The notes under the pieces: model-generated
Told to the model about the DNA's origin: nothing
The model's database searches: none
What the model saw: only the letters and a program-made list of their open reading frames with translations
In this document: positions 24,101-31,440 of the stretch, piece after piece
Position numbering within the stretch: the stretch's first letter is position 1
How the letters are laid out: every line of letters begins with the position of its first letter
Position numbers and translations under genes: made by a program
Assembly (NCBI GenBank): GCA_035649895.1
Contig: DASRIS010000051.1
Location: 1-45,251, forward strand
Direction: 5' to 3'
Source: DASSUC01 sp035649895
GTDB lineage: Bacteria > Actinomycetota > Actinomycetes > Mycobacteriales > Micromonosporaceae
DNA length: 45,251 bases

Positions 24101-24383
24101 GGAGACCATCCCCATCACCGAAGCCAAGGCTCGGATCGCCGAGCTTGCCGACCGGGTCGCTCGGGAGCACGACCATTTCACGATCACACGCAACGGTCGG
24201 GCCGACGTGATGCTGATCTCAGTGGCTGAGTATGAGTCAATGCGGGAAACTCTCGACCTGCTGTCCGACGACGAAGCCCTCGCAGACCTGCGCCAGTCAC
24301 GGGAGGACTTCGCAGCCGGCGATACGTTCTCGATGGACGAGGTTCGCGCTGAGCTGGAGCGGCGTCGCAGCAGGGCGGCCTGA
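24099..24383 (+). CDS. Phd/YefM-type antitoxin
   Basis: A 94-residue type II antitoxin. The N-terminal Phd/YefM fold (IPITEAKARIAELADRVARE, ITRNGRADVMLISVAEYESM) binds DNA and usually autorepresses the operon. The C-terminal acidic and then basic helix (DDEALADLRQSREDFAAGD) is the expected toxin-binding arm. The stop TGA shares its last base with the toxin ATG (TGATG), so the two are translationally coupled. It sits in a region full of mobile-element debris. Confidence 0.92.
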   Translation: METIPITEAKARIAELADRVAREHDHFTITRNGRADVMLISVAEYESMRETLDLLSDDEALADLRQSREDFAAGDTFSMDEVRAELERRRSRAA

Positions 24384-24697
24384 TGCCCCCGGGCGGCAAG
24401 CGGGCAGACGACCGCGCCGAAGAGGTGCCTGGCCCGTACACGGTGACGTTCTCCCGACAGGCTCGCCGCAACCTGCACGAGGACCTGCCGTTGGGGGTGG
24501 CGATCGCGGCGACGGAGACCATCCAACGTTCGATCGCGGTCAACCCCTATCGGGTTGGCAAGCCACTCGACGAACCGTTCGATGGCTTCCACTCAGCCCG
24601 TCGCGGCACTTACCGAATTATCTACCGGATCAACGAGCCCAAGCGCGTCGTGGAGATCCACTCGATCCGCCACCGGCGCGACGCCTACCGTTTGTAA
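24383..24697 (+). CDS. RelE/ParE-superfamily toxin
   Basis: A 104-residue toxin. After a 17-residue leader it has the RelE fold: YTVTFSRQARRNLHEDLP, a helical pair, NPYRVGKPLDEPFDGFHSAR, then RGTYRIIYRI and VVEIHSIRHRRDAYRL, with the conserved Arg/His residues of ribosome-dependent mRNA interferases. It pairs with the upstream Phd-like antitoxin by a one-base overlap. Both genes look intact. Target inferred from family. Confidence 0.92.
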   Translation: MPPGGKRADDRAEEVPGPYTVTFSRQARRNLHEDLPLGVAIAATETIQRSIAVNPYRVGKPLDEPFDGFHSARRGTYRIIYRINEPKRVVEIHSIRHRRDAYRL

Positions 24698-24887
24698 GGC
24701 ACGTCCCGAGCCGACTGACCCCGCAGTACGGCGACGACGGCCGGTTCCTGACCTTCGCCGTCGATGGCTGCGGCAGCTACCGCCGGCCGGCCCGGTCGGT
24801 GAAGGCGCAGTGTACGCCACGAACTGCGGGTCGAGGATGAGGTTGTTCTCCTGGGCCACCTGTGCCGTACCCCTTTGCTTGTCGTGG

Positions 24888-26276
24888 CTATGTGGTGCTG
24901 TGCGCGGCGGCCTGGGTGAGGACCTGCGCGACCTCAGCGGCGGCCCGCTCCCCTGAGGTGAGCGCGCCGTCGACGTAGCCGCACCAGCGGGTGGCGGTCT
25001 CGGTGCCGGCCCAGTGGATGCGCCCGACCGGCTCCCGCAGCGCCGGGCCGACCTGGGTCCATGCGCCCGGCGGCAGGTGCGCGCCGTAGCAGCCGCGGGT
25101 CCACTCCTCGGCGTTCCAGTCGCGCTCCAGGTACGCCACCGGGGACAGGGCCCGCGCCCCGACGAACCGGGTGAGCGAGCGCAGCACCTCCTCGCGCCGC
25201 TGCTCGGCCGGTGCCGCGCCCAGGCGCAGGGCGGTAGGCCCGTCGAGGAAGGCCAGCAGGATGCCCGGAGTGCCCTGCGGCGGTGACGCGTCGAAGATGA
25301 CCTGCACCGGTCCCTCGTCGCTGACCGCCTCGCCGGAGAGCCCGTCGGCGCGCCAGAACGGCTCGTCGTAGACGGCGTGGCACTTGATGATGCCGCCGTG
25401 CGGCATGCGCTGGGTGAGCTGGTCACGCCGCGCCGGCATGGCCGGGCGGTACACGATCCGCCCGGCCAGGGTGGGCGGGACGGCCACGATGACCCGGCGC
25501 GCGGTGTGCTCGCCGGTGTCGGTGCGCACGACCACGACCTCGCCGGTCTGGTCGATCTCGCGTACCGGCTCGCGCAGGCGGACGACCTCGTCGCCGAGGT
25601 GGTCGGCGAGGCTGACCGAGAGCTGGCCCAGACCGGCCACGACACGGTCCTGCTGGGCCCCGCCGACCGTGCTGATCAGCGTCTCCAGGCTGGTACCGCT
25701 GGCCGCGTAGAAGAGCACGTGCAGCAGGGAGATGTTCGCCGGCATCGTGGCGTAGACGGCTTCGGTGGCGATGCGGAAGAAGTCCCGGCCGCCCTTGGTC
25801 CGGCAGACCCGGCGCAGCCAGCTCTCGAAGGTCTGCCCGTCCAGCTCGGCCGCCTTCGGGGTGCGCCACGGCTCGGCCAGGTCCACCGTGCGGGCCAGCC
25901 GGTCGAAGCGCAGCTGTGCCTGCCCGACGTCGGCGACGGTGAGCGGGTCCAGCTTGGGGATGCGCCCGGTGTAGCGGCGGGGCTTCCCCCGGAAGATGAT
26001 CAGCGCCGAGCCGCCTACCGACTGCGGATGGGTCTCCAGGCCGAAGCGGGCGAGCTCCGCGTAGACCGCGTCCTGCGTCGGGCCCACCCACTGGCCGCCC
26101 TGGTCGACCCGCACCCCCTCGAAGCCGGGTACGTCGACCGTCACGGTCCGCCCACCGACCCGGTCCCGAGCCTCGAGCACGCGCACTGAGTGCTGCGCGG
26201 CGACGAGCCGGTCGGCCGCGATCAGGCCGGCAACACCGCCCCCGACAACCACGACGTCAACATCGACATGGGCCAT
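24888..26276 (-). CDS. flavin monoamine oxidase family protein
   Basis: A 462-residue FAD-dependent amine oxidase. The N-terminal dinucleotide fold is VDVVVVGGGVAGLIAADRL followed by VRVLEARDRVGGRT, with the MAO-type GGQWVGPTQ flavin segment. The C-terminal flavin site is IHWAGTETATRWCGYVDGAL, then SGERAAAEV. The Cys in WCGY lies near, though not clearly at, the position of the covalent flavin Cys in eukaryotic MAO. The ATG at 26276 starts directly at the FAD fold; the longer frame to 26384 lacks support. It probably oxidises primary amines or polyamines; no neighbouring gene narrows this. It stands between two toxin loci. Confidence 0.92.
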   Translation of the reverse strand: MAHVDVDVVVVGGGVAGLIAADRLVAAQHSVRVLEARDRVGGRTVTVDVPGFEGVRVDQGGQWVGPTQDAVYAELARFGLETHPQSVGGSALIIFRGKPRRYTGRIPKLDPLTVADVGQAQLRFDRLARTVDLAEPWRTPKAAELDGQTFESWLRRVCRTKGGRDFFRIATEAVYATMPANISLLHVLFYAASGTSLETLISTVGGAQQDRVVAGLGQLSVSLADHLGDEVVRLREPVREIDQTGEVVVVRTDTGEHTARRVIVAVPPTLAGRIVYRPAMPARRDQLTQRMPHGGIIKCHAVYDEPFWRADGLSGEAVSDEGPVQVIFDASPPQGTPGILLAFLDGPTALRLGAAPAEQRREEVLRSLTRFVGARALSPVAYLERDWNAEEWTRGCYGAHLPPGAWTQVGPALREPVGRIHWAGTETATRWCGYVDGALTSGERAAAEVAQVLTQAAAHSTT

Positions 26277-26439
26277 GGTCGCAGATGGTACGGGAGAGAC
26301 CCGCCCTTGATGTGCCGCTTGGCTGTTGCACAGCAGCGGCCGGGCACCCGGCACAGGTACACCCGTTCTACAGTTGCATGACATATGTTTAACAGCATGG
26401 TAGGTTGAGATCTATGGCGGCCACGATCGGCTCGGACTG

Positions 26440-26676
26440 GTGCTGAGCCCGACCTCAATGCCGTGGAGCATCGCCACGGTTGTTCCCACATCGGCAGCTG
26501 CACAACCGGCCGTTTTCCGCCCCTCGCTTGAGATCCACGGGCAGGAGACCAGGTTTCTGGTGGAGCAGATCCGCAGTATCGACACCGGCTACATCATCGG
26601 CGACCCGGTGCATTACCTCGAACGTGACGAGCTCGCCGAGATCGAGCACGCCGTCGCCCGCTACCTCGGCCTGTAG
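26440..26676 (+). pseudogene. 5'-truncated MazF/PemK-like toxin
   Basis: The frame from GTG 26440 (78 codons) reads LSPTSMPWSIATVVPTSAAA, then FRPSLEIHGQETRFLVEQIR and RDELAEIEHAVARYLGL, the C-terminal two thirds of a MazF-type mRNA interferase. The in-frame sequence just upstream (YGGHDRLGLV) still looks MazF-like but there is a TAG at 26401 and no start codon before GTG 26440. The first 25-30 residues with the catalytic Arg loop are missing. No antitoxin gene precedes it. Either a dead toxin or a short form starting at GTG. Confidence 0.65.
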
Positions 26677-26738
26677 CAGGCGAGGCGCTCCGAAAGCAGC
26701 CGGTTGTGGAGCTCTGAGCACGCCGCAGCAAACACGTC

Positions 26739-27407
26739 TCATTTCCCCAGGCGCTCAGCTGCCCTTACGAACGATTGCAGGAGTAGTCGACTCACACCTA
26801 TGGGGAACGGGACGGCAGCAACAGCTATGTCCACCATGTCCTGGAAGCGCTGCTCTCGCCGTGCCACATCCTCAAGGCGCTCCGGGATGGCCGCCACCAC
26901 GCTGCTTTCCATCGTGAGTGCCGGTTCGCCATCGACCAGGACGGTAAGCAGTAACGTTTGTTGCCTGGCAAAGAACGACGGACCCACCATGAGTGCCGTC
27001 CCGTCGACTCTTACCGTGGGCGCACGAAGCCCTTCTGGCCTCGTCGCCGTCCCCAGAATCGCAATAATGTCCACGCCCAGATCGAGCTGGATCGGTTCCT
27101 GCTGGTCAAAGTCGCCACTTGCGATGTCAGTGTTTCCTTGGCAGGCGAGCAGGACAGAGGCCAAGAACGGCTCCTTAAGAACCTCACCCCGGTGCCGTAG
27201 CTCGAGATCCGCACGTACTCCGTCCGGCGCCGCAAGCATCGGTGTGACCTCGGGAAGGCCATATACCAAGCGTCGCTTCGGCTGCTTCTGGCCACGGAGC
27301 GCCGCTACTGCCCCAACGGCGCCGATCACTATACCTGCGACGCCAACCAAAACCGACACCCAGAACGAGCCGGCTGCATACCAATCTTCGGCACCGAGGA
27401 ACCTCAC
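26739..27407 (-). CDS. hypothetical membrane-anchored protein
   Basis: About 222 residues if started at GTG 27407. One membrane helix near the N-terminus (about 11-32, FWVSVLVGVAGIVIGAVGAV) is followed by KQPKRR and a soluble beta-rich domain of about 180 residues (DLELRHRGEVLKEPFLASVL, DFDQQEPIQLDLGVDIIAIL). I do not recognise the family; similar single-helix proteins with a beta-sandwich-like domain are common in actinobacteria. No ribosome site supports any particular start; the frame stays open upstream to 27698 but that part is Arg/Pro-rich shadow-like sequence. It converges on the MazF remnant. Confidence 0.65.
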   Translation of the reverse strand: MRFLGAEDWYAAGSFWVSVLVGVAGIVIGAVGAVAALRGQKQPKRRLVYGLPEVTPMLAAPDGVRADLELRHRGEVLKEPFLASVLLACQGNTDIASGDFDQQEPIQLDLGVDIIAILGTATRPEGLRAPTVRVDGTALMVGPSFFARQQTLLLTVLVDGEPALTMESSVVAAIPERLEDVARREQRFQDMVDIAVAAVPFPIGVSRLLLQSFVRAAERLGK

Positions 27408-27522
27408 GCGAGTACCATTACCACATACGAGGTGCCGTCTGACCCACCAGGTCGGCACGGGCTCCGTCCGGGTGTCTCTCCCCACCGCCTCAACTTCCGG
27501 CGTCGAACCTGTTCGGCCGCCC

Positions 27523-27885
27523 TTATCCGGCCAAAAGTACCAGTGACACGCAGCTGGCGACCCGACCCTGCCACGCCCGGACCGCCTTACCCAGCAGGGA
27601 GGTTGGCGGCTGCGGGGATCGGCGAGCTTGGCCGCGCTCCTGGCGCAGCATGGCCAGCCGGTCGAAGGGCTCGAAAGCCCGCCCAGGGCCGTGTTCAAGG
27701 ATCATCCGGGCCCGCGGCAGCCAGTTGGTCGCCTCGCCGTGCAGCAGGTGCCCCACGATGTCGTACGCGCTCCAGGTCCCCGGGCCGTCGGTGCGGTCCA
27801 GCCGCTCGGGCGCCAGGCCGGCCAGCAGCGTGTCCAGGACCTTCGGGGTACGAGCCAGCATCGACGTCGCCGCAGCCAGGTCCAT
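27523..27885 (-). pseudogene. truncated DinB-family protein
   Basis: From ATG 27885 the protein starts as a normal DinB/YfiT-type four-helix protein (ATSMLARTPKVLDTLLAGLA, TWSAYDIVGHLLHGEATNWL, RARMILEHGPGRAFEPFDRL). After MLRQERG it changes to unrelated Arg/Pro-rich sequence and stops at 27523, so helices 3 and 4 are lost. A complete DinB protein lies directly upstream at 28534-27944, but the two are not close copies. Confidence 0.65.
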
Positions 27886-27943
27886 GGTACGGCCGCACCG
27901 GGCCCCGCCGTGCCGCTCGCAGGCTCGCGCGCGCCGCGACGGC

Positions 27944-28534
27944 TCAGCAGGAGCCCACCTGCCGCGCGACATCCTCCAGCCTGCCTCGGTACGGCTCCCA
28001 CCACGCCTGCTCGACTGGTGGCAGGTTGTCGTTGCCCTGCCGCATCCCAACCGCGCCGTCGATGAGCTCCCGGACGATGTCCGCGTGGCCGGCGTGCCGG
28101 TGGGTCTCGGCGACCACGTGCACCAGGATGAGATGCATCGTGACCGGGTTGCGCTCGGGCGGCCACCACGGCACCCGGCCGGTCGCATCCAGTGAAAGCG
28201 TGTCGATCGTGGCATCCGAGTGTGCCCAGACCCGCTGGTACAGGCCGACGATGTACTCCCGCGACTCCGCGGCCGTGGCCCACATGTCGGCGTTCTGCTC
28301 GGCGCCCTCGTCCAGCCAGGGCAGCCGCTCGCCGAACGGCCGGCCGAACGTCTCACCGAAGTATCCAGCCTCGACACTGGCCACATGCTTCACCAGGCCC
28401 AGCAGGTTGGTGCCGGTACGCACCATCGGGCGGCGGATGTCGTACTCGGAAAGTCCCTCCAGCTTCCATAGCAGGGCCTCCCGGCCCGCCTTCAGGTAGC
28501 GATGGAGATTGTCCTTTAGGTCCGGTCCAGTCAT
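27944..28534 (-). CDS. DinB/DUF664 family protein
   Basis: A 196-residue four-helix-bundle protein. Metal-site candidates are His in GLVKHVASVEAGYFGETFGR and the pair in ILVHVVAETHRHAGHADIVR, the usual His triad of DinB/DUF664 proteins. Members include thiol-dependent (mycothiol/bacillithiol) S-transferases, so a mycothiol-linked detoxification role is possible but unproven. The ATG at 28534 gives the usual N-terminus MTGPDLKDNLHRYL; an alternative ATG lies at 28546, and neither has a strong ribosome site. Confidence 0.88.
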   Translation of the reverse strand: MTGPDLKDNLHRYLKAGREALLWKLEGLSEYDIRRPMVRTGTNLLGLVKHVASVEAGYFGETFGRPFGERLPWLDEGAEQNADMWATAAESREYIVGLYQRVWAHSDATIDTLSLDATGRVPWWPPERNPVTMHLILVHVVAETHRHAGHADIVRELIDGAVGMRQGNDNLPPVEQAWWEPYRGRLEDVARQVGSC

Positions 28535-28603
28535 GCGGGCAAGCATGACATCGACCGCCCGGCCTCAGCAGCCGCGCCCCGTCGCCCTCCTATGGCTCTT
28601 GCC

Positions 28604-28935
28604 TCAGCCAGCGCAGCTGGTGGGTACGGGCTCCTGCCGGACCTCACCTCCGGCGAAGACGAGGCGACCGAAGTCGGTGCAGCTGGTCGTCTCGCCGTCG
28701 ACCGCCTGGAGCCGGTCTCCGTGAGGCTGTAGACGCCGGTCACCGACTGGCAGACCTGCTGGTCGCCCTCCACCTGACAAAGCGTGCTGTTGACCGTGTT
28801 GCCGCCCGGGTCGGCGCGGAGCAGCGCCGACGGCCACAGCGCGAACAGCACCGCGTTGACCGATGCCACCGCCTGGTGCGGCTGGAGGAGCGGCACCGCG
28901 GCTTGCCGGGTCGGGCGGTGCCCTTCGAATTGCAT
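28604..28935 (-). pseudogene. small Cys-containing protein gene, apparently frameshifted
   Basis: One frame from 28935 gives NAVLFALWPSALLRADPGGN, TVNSTLCQVEGDQQVCQSVT and GVYSLTE. Another frame takes up at the same place with GDRLQAVDGETTSCTDFGRL then VFAGGEVRQEPVPTSCAG and a TGA at 28604. The join near 28720 would give one protein with four evenly spread Cys and a hydrophobic start, a small exported protein by appearance. A one-base shift or sequencing error is the simplest explanation. No family recognised. Confidence 0.45.
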
Positions 28936-28998
28936 ATATATTGATCTATATCTAAGCTATGGGCATCCCATTCGGACACACCCCAAGGGAGCGAGAGT

Positions 28999-29574
28999 AT
29001 GTCATCCCGCAAGGTCACCCGGATCGTGGCTGCATTCGCGGCCACCGCCATGCTGGCGCTCGGCGCCGCCGTGGCGACCTCCGCCCCGGCCTCCGCCAGC
29101 CCCTCCACCCAGTACCGCGTCGTCTGCTACACCACCGCGTACGCCGGACCGTTCACCAACTACGCTCACCAGGCCGCCTCCATCTGGAACGCATCCACCA
29201 ACAACGTGGACCTCGTGCACTGCGGCTCGAACCTGGTGATCTACTACACCTACGGCGGTGGCTCCTACGCCGTGCGGTACAGCCTCGGTAACGGCTACGT
29301 CGTCATCGACTACTACCAGGCGCAGCAGTACAGCCCACTGCGGATCATGACGCACGAGATCGGGCATATCCTCGGGCTGAACGACTACTACAACGGCGAC
29401 TGCAGCCTGCTGATGTCCGGCGGCAGCGCCGGCCCGGCCTGCACCAACCCGTGGCCGCGGTGGGACGAGGCCGCAACGGTCGACTACTACTTCAGCTTCG
29501 GCTTCGCCAGCAACGGCACCCAGGTCTTCCGGGACAGCTGGCCCGCCACCAAGACCTCGGCCGTGGCCAGGTAG
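28999..29574 (+). CDS. snapalysin-like secreted metalloprotease (M7)
   Basis: A 191-residue small neutral protease of the snapalysin type, secreted. The signal peptide ends near residue 34 (SAPASAS), and there is almost no propeptide. The zinc site is MTHEIGHILGLND: His119, Glu120, His123 and Asp129, the HExxHxxGxxD pattern with Asp as third ligand. CSLLMSGGSAGPACTNPWP then gives the Met-turn and a disulphide pair. The ribosome site GGGAG lies 7 nt before ATG 28999. In streptomycetes the snpA gene is driven by a divergent LysR regulator; none is present here. A very AT-rich stretch (28930-28960) precedes the gene and probably holds the promoter. Confidence 0.93.
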   Translation: MSSRKVTRIVAAFAATAMLALGAAVATSAPASASPSTQYRVVCYTTAYAGPFTNYAHQAASIWNASTNNVDLVHCGSNLVIYYTYGGGSYAVRYSLGNGYVVIDYYQAQQYSPLRIMTHEIGHILGLNDYYNGDCSLLMSGGSAGPACTNPWPRWDEAATVDYYFSFGFASNGTQVFRDSWPATKTSAVAR

Positions 29575-29617
29575 GACCGGCCCTGTCACACACCTGACAT
29601 CTCCGTAGCGGGTACCC

Positions 29618-29649
29618 GGCCGGGGCTGGCGACATCGCCAGCCCCGGCC
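29618..29649. terminator. perfect 15-bp stem terminator between convergent genes
   Basis: Arms 29618-29632 and 29635-29649 are perfect complements with a 2-nt centre (GGCCGGGGCTGGCGA on the left). It lies 44 bp after the snapalysin-like stop and before the stop of the S1 protease gene. There is no T-run, as is common in high-GC actinobacteria; it may serve both genes. Confidence 0.8.
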
Positions 29650-29769
29650 GTCATCTCTCCAGACGTCGAGAGAACGCCCGAGAGCCCGCTTGTTCACGCG
29701 CTGGTCCAGCGGTACCGCCGGGAGCCAGGCCAGCCCGCACCAGCAGCACCACGTCCGCCGGTGGCAGGG

Positions 29770-31101
29770 TCAGTAGTAGGAAGCCGTCCGCAGGGTGGCG
29801 CCGAAGTAGCCCAGTGCGAACTTCAGGCCCTTGTAGTGCACCCGGTGGTAGCCCGCCAGCTGCACCCCACCGGCCCAGCAGGTGCTGACCGCGTTCTGGC
29901 CGGCCGAGATGATGCCGTACCCGAACGCCGCACCGGTGCTCTGCGAGATCACCGGACCGCCGCTGTCGCCGTGCGCGGCCGCGCACGCTCCCGCCTTCGT
30001 ACGCTCGGCGCGGACCGTGACGTCCGACGGGCTGACGTAGTAGACCTTGACCGCGCAGTGCTCGCCGCTGCTGGCGCCGTTGACGCAGACGTAGTTGCCG
30101 ACGTAGTTCGTCGCCGCCGAGTTGATGGGCCGGCCGTAGCTGGAGCTCCACGGACCGGTGTAGACCCGACCCTCCACGTTGGAGTAGACCCAGACCAGCG
30201 CGATGTCCTGGTAGTCCCAGTCCCACCAGACCTGGCCGATCACGTCCGGTGCCCAGCTCGTGGTGACCACGTCGCCCGGCTCCCCGCAGTGGCCGGCGGT
30301 CAGCAGGCCGGCGTACCCCTCGTTGTCGGTCACGGCAAAGCCGGTGGTGCAGCCACCGCTGGGGCTGTAGAACTTCGACCCGCCCCAGAACGGGGACGCG
30401 TCGTACTGGCGGCTGTACGGGTACGGCGATGCCACCGCATCGTCCTCGACGGTCCTCGGCTCGCCGGTGACCGGCACAACCGCGGACTGGCCGTAGCGCA
30501 CCGTGTAGGAGGTCTGCGCGCCGCCGGGCAGCTGCGGCGGGCCGGCGGACTCGCCGGCGGCGACCTCCACCATGACCCCGCTGCCATCGGCCTTGGCGTA
30601 CGCATCGGACACCAGGCCCGACGCCAGCCACCGCTGCGCCTCCGCGCGCAGCTCCGCATCGGTGTACGCGGCTGGGTAGACCCGCACCGGCGCCACCGTC
30701 CGGCCGGCGTCAACGGCCTGCTGGACCGCTGCCGGGAGCGCGCCCTTCCAGTACAGGCGCACATCGTGGTTCTCGGGGTCCACGACCATGCCGCCGTAGC
30801 CGGCACCGCCGGCGGCCACGATCCGGTCGGCGACGCCGTTGAGGCGCCGCTGCTCGTCGAAGAGTGCCGGCCAGGACGCGAACCCGGTGGGAAGGTCCTC
30901 AGTGGATACGTCCCCGGTGGCCATGGGCTTCGGCGGCAGCGGTCCGGGGTCGGTGAGTGGTGGGCGGGCCGGCCGCGGCTGCGGGTCCTCCTCGGCGAGC
31001 GCCGGCTGGCCGCCGGCAGCGACCAGCGTGGCGACCAGCGCCGCCAGGGCCAGCCCCGCCCCACGCCGGCCAGCCGACCGCAGGGGTACTGCTCTGCGCA
31101 T
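29770..31101 (-). CDS. secreted S1-family (trypsin-like) serine protease
   Basis: A 443-residue exported protease. The signal peptide ends near residue 36 (GGQPALA). A long propeptide (about 37-225) with two-domain character precedes the catalytic domain. The triad is His271 in LLTAGHCGE, Asp299 in DYQDIALVWV and Ser380 in HGDSGGPVIS. Cys pairs (C251/C272, C339/C349, C373 and a C-terminal Cys in STCWAGG) match the disulphides of alpha-lytic/streptogrisin relatives. The start ATG has GGGAG 7 nt upstream. It is divergent from the XRE-STAND regulator, a plausible controller. Substrate: extracellular protein. Confidence 0.92.
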   Translation of the reverse strand: MRRAVPLRSAGRRGAGLALAALVATLVAAGGQPALAEEDPQPRPARPPLTDPGPLPPKPMATGDVSTEDLPTGFASWPALFDEQRRLNGVADRIVAAGGAGYGGMVVDPENHDVRLYWKGALPAAVQQAVDAGRTVAPVRVYPAAYTDAELRAEAQRWLASGLVSDAYAKADGSGVMVEVAAGESAGPPQLPGGAQTSYTVRYGQSAVVPVTGEPRTVEDDAVASPYPYSRQYDASPFWGGSKFYSPSGGCTTGFAVTDNEGYAGLLTAGHCGEPGDVVTTSWAPDVIGQVWWDWDYQDIALVWVYSNVEGRVYTGPWSSSYGRPINSAATNYVGNYVCVNGASSGEHCAVKVYYVSPSDVTVRAERTKAGACAAAHGDSGGPVISQSTGAAFGYGIISAGQNAVSTCWAGGVQLAGYHRVHYKGLKFALGYFGATLRTASYY

Positions 31102-31440
31102 CTTTGATCTCCCTCTCCGGCCTCCCGCGCGGGCCGCGGCCTACCGCCGTCCCGCGCGCGTTGAGGCAGATATGACAGGAGCGCCCGCCTGCCGGACGCC
31201 CAGCTGCGCGCCGGCATGACCCGGCCGCACTGACACCATGCGGGCGCGCCGGCGCCGGGCACAGCTCGCCGGACGCGAACTGCCGGCGAACTGCCGGTCG
31301 GGACGGGCACGCTGCCGGTGCGCGCCCGCAACCGCTCAGCCGTACGGCCACCGGCACGACCAACGGCCGAGTACGGCCGGGCCGTGTCGGATAGCCGAAA
31401 GTCGACTATTCCGGTTGACCTCGATCCTTACGGTGGAGCT
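31102..31440. other. divergent intergenic region of protease and STAND regulator
   Basis: About 340 bp without a gene. It must contain promoters for both the protease and the regulator gene, but I cannot point to convincing -35/-10 pairs. A tandem 11-bp repeat lies at 31275-31296. Confidence 0.6.
31275..31296. repeat. tandem 11-bp direct repeat, possible regulator site
   Basis: Two perfect copies of GCGAACTGCCG (31275-31285, 31286-31296) spaced one helical turn apart, 145 bp before the regulator start. In-phase direct repeats are typical activator sites; assignment to the neighbouring regulator is speculative. Confidence 0.4.

Noticed and set aside
24698..24887. Short minus-strand sequence AQENNLILDPQFVAYTA
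   Set aside because: Looks protein-like, but is too short and has no family match, start or ribosome site; perhaps a gene fragment.
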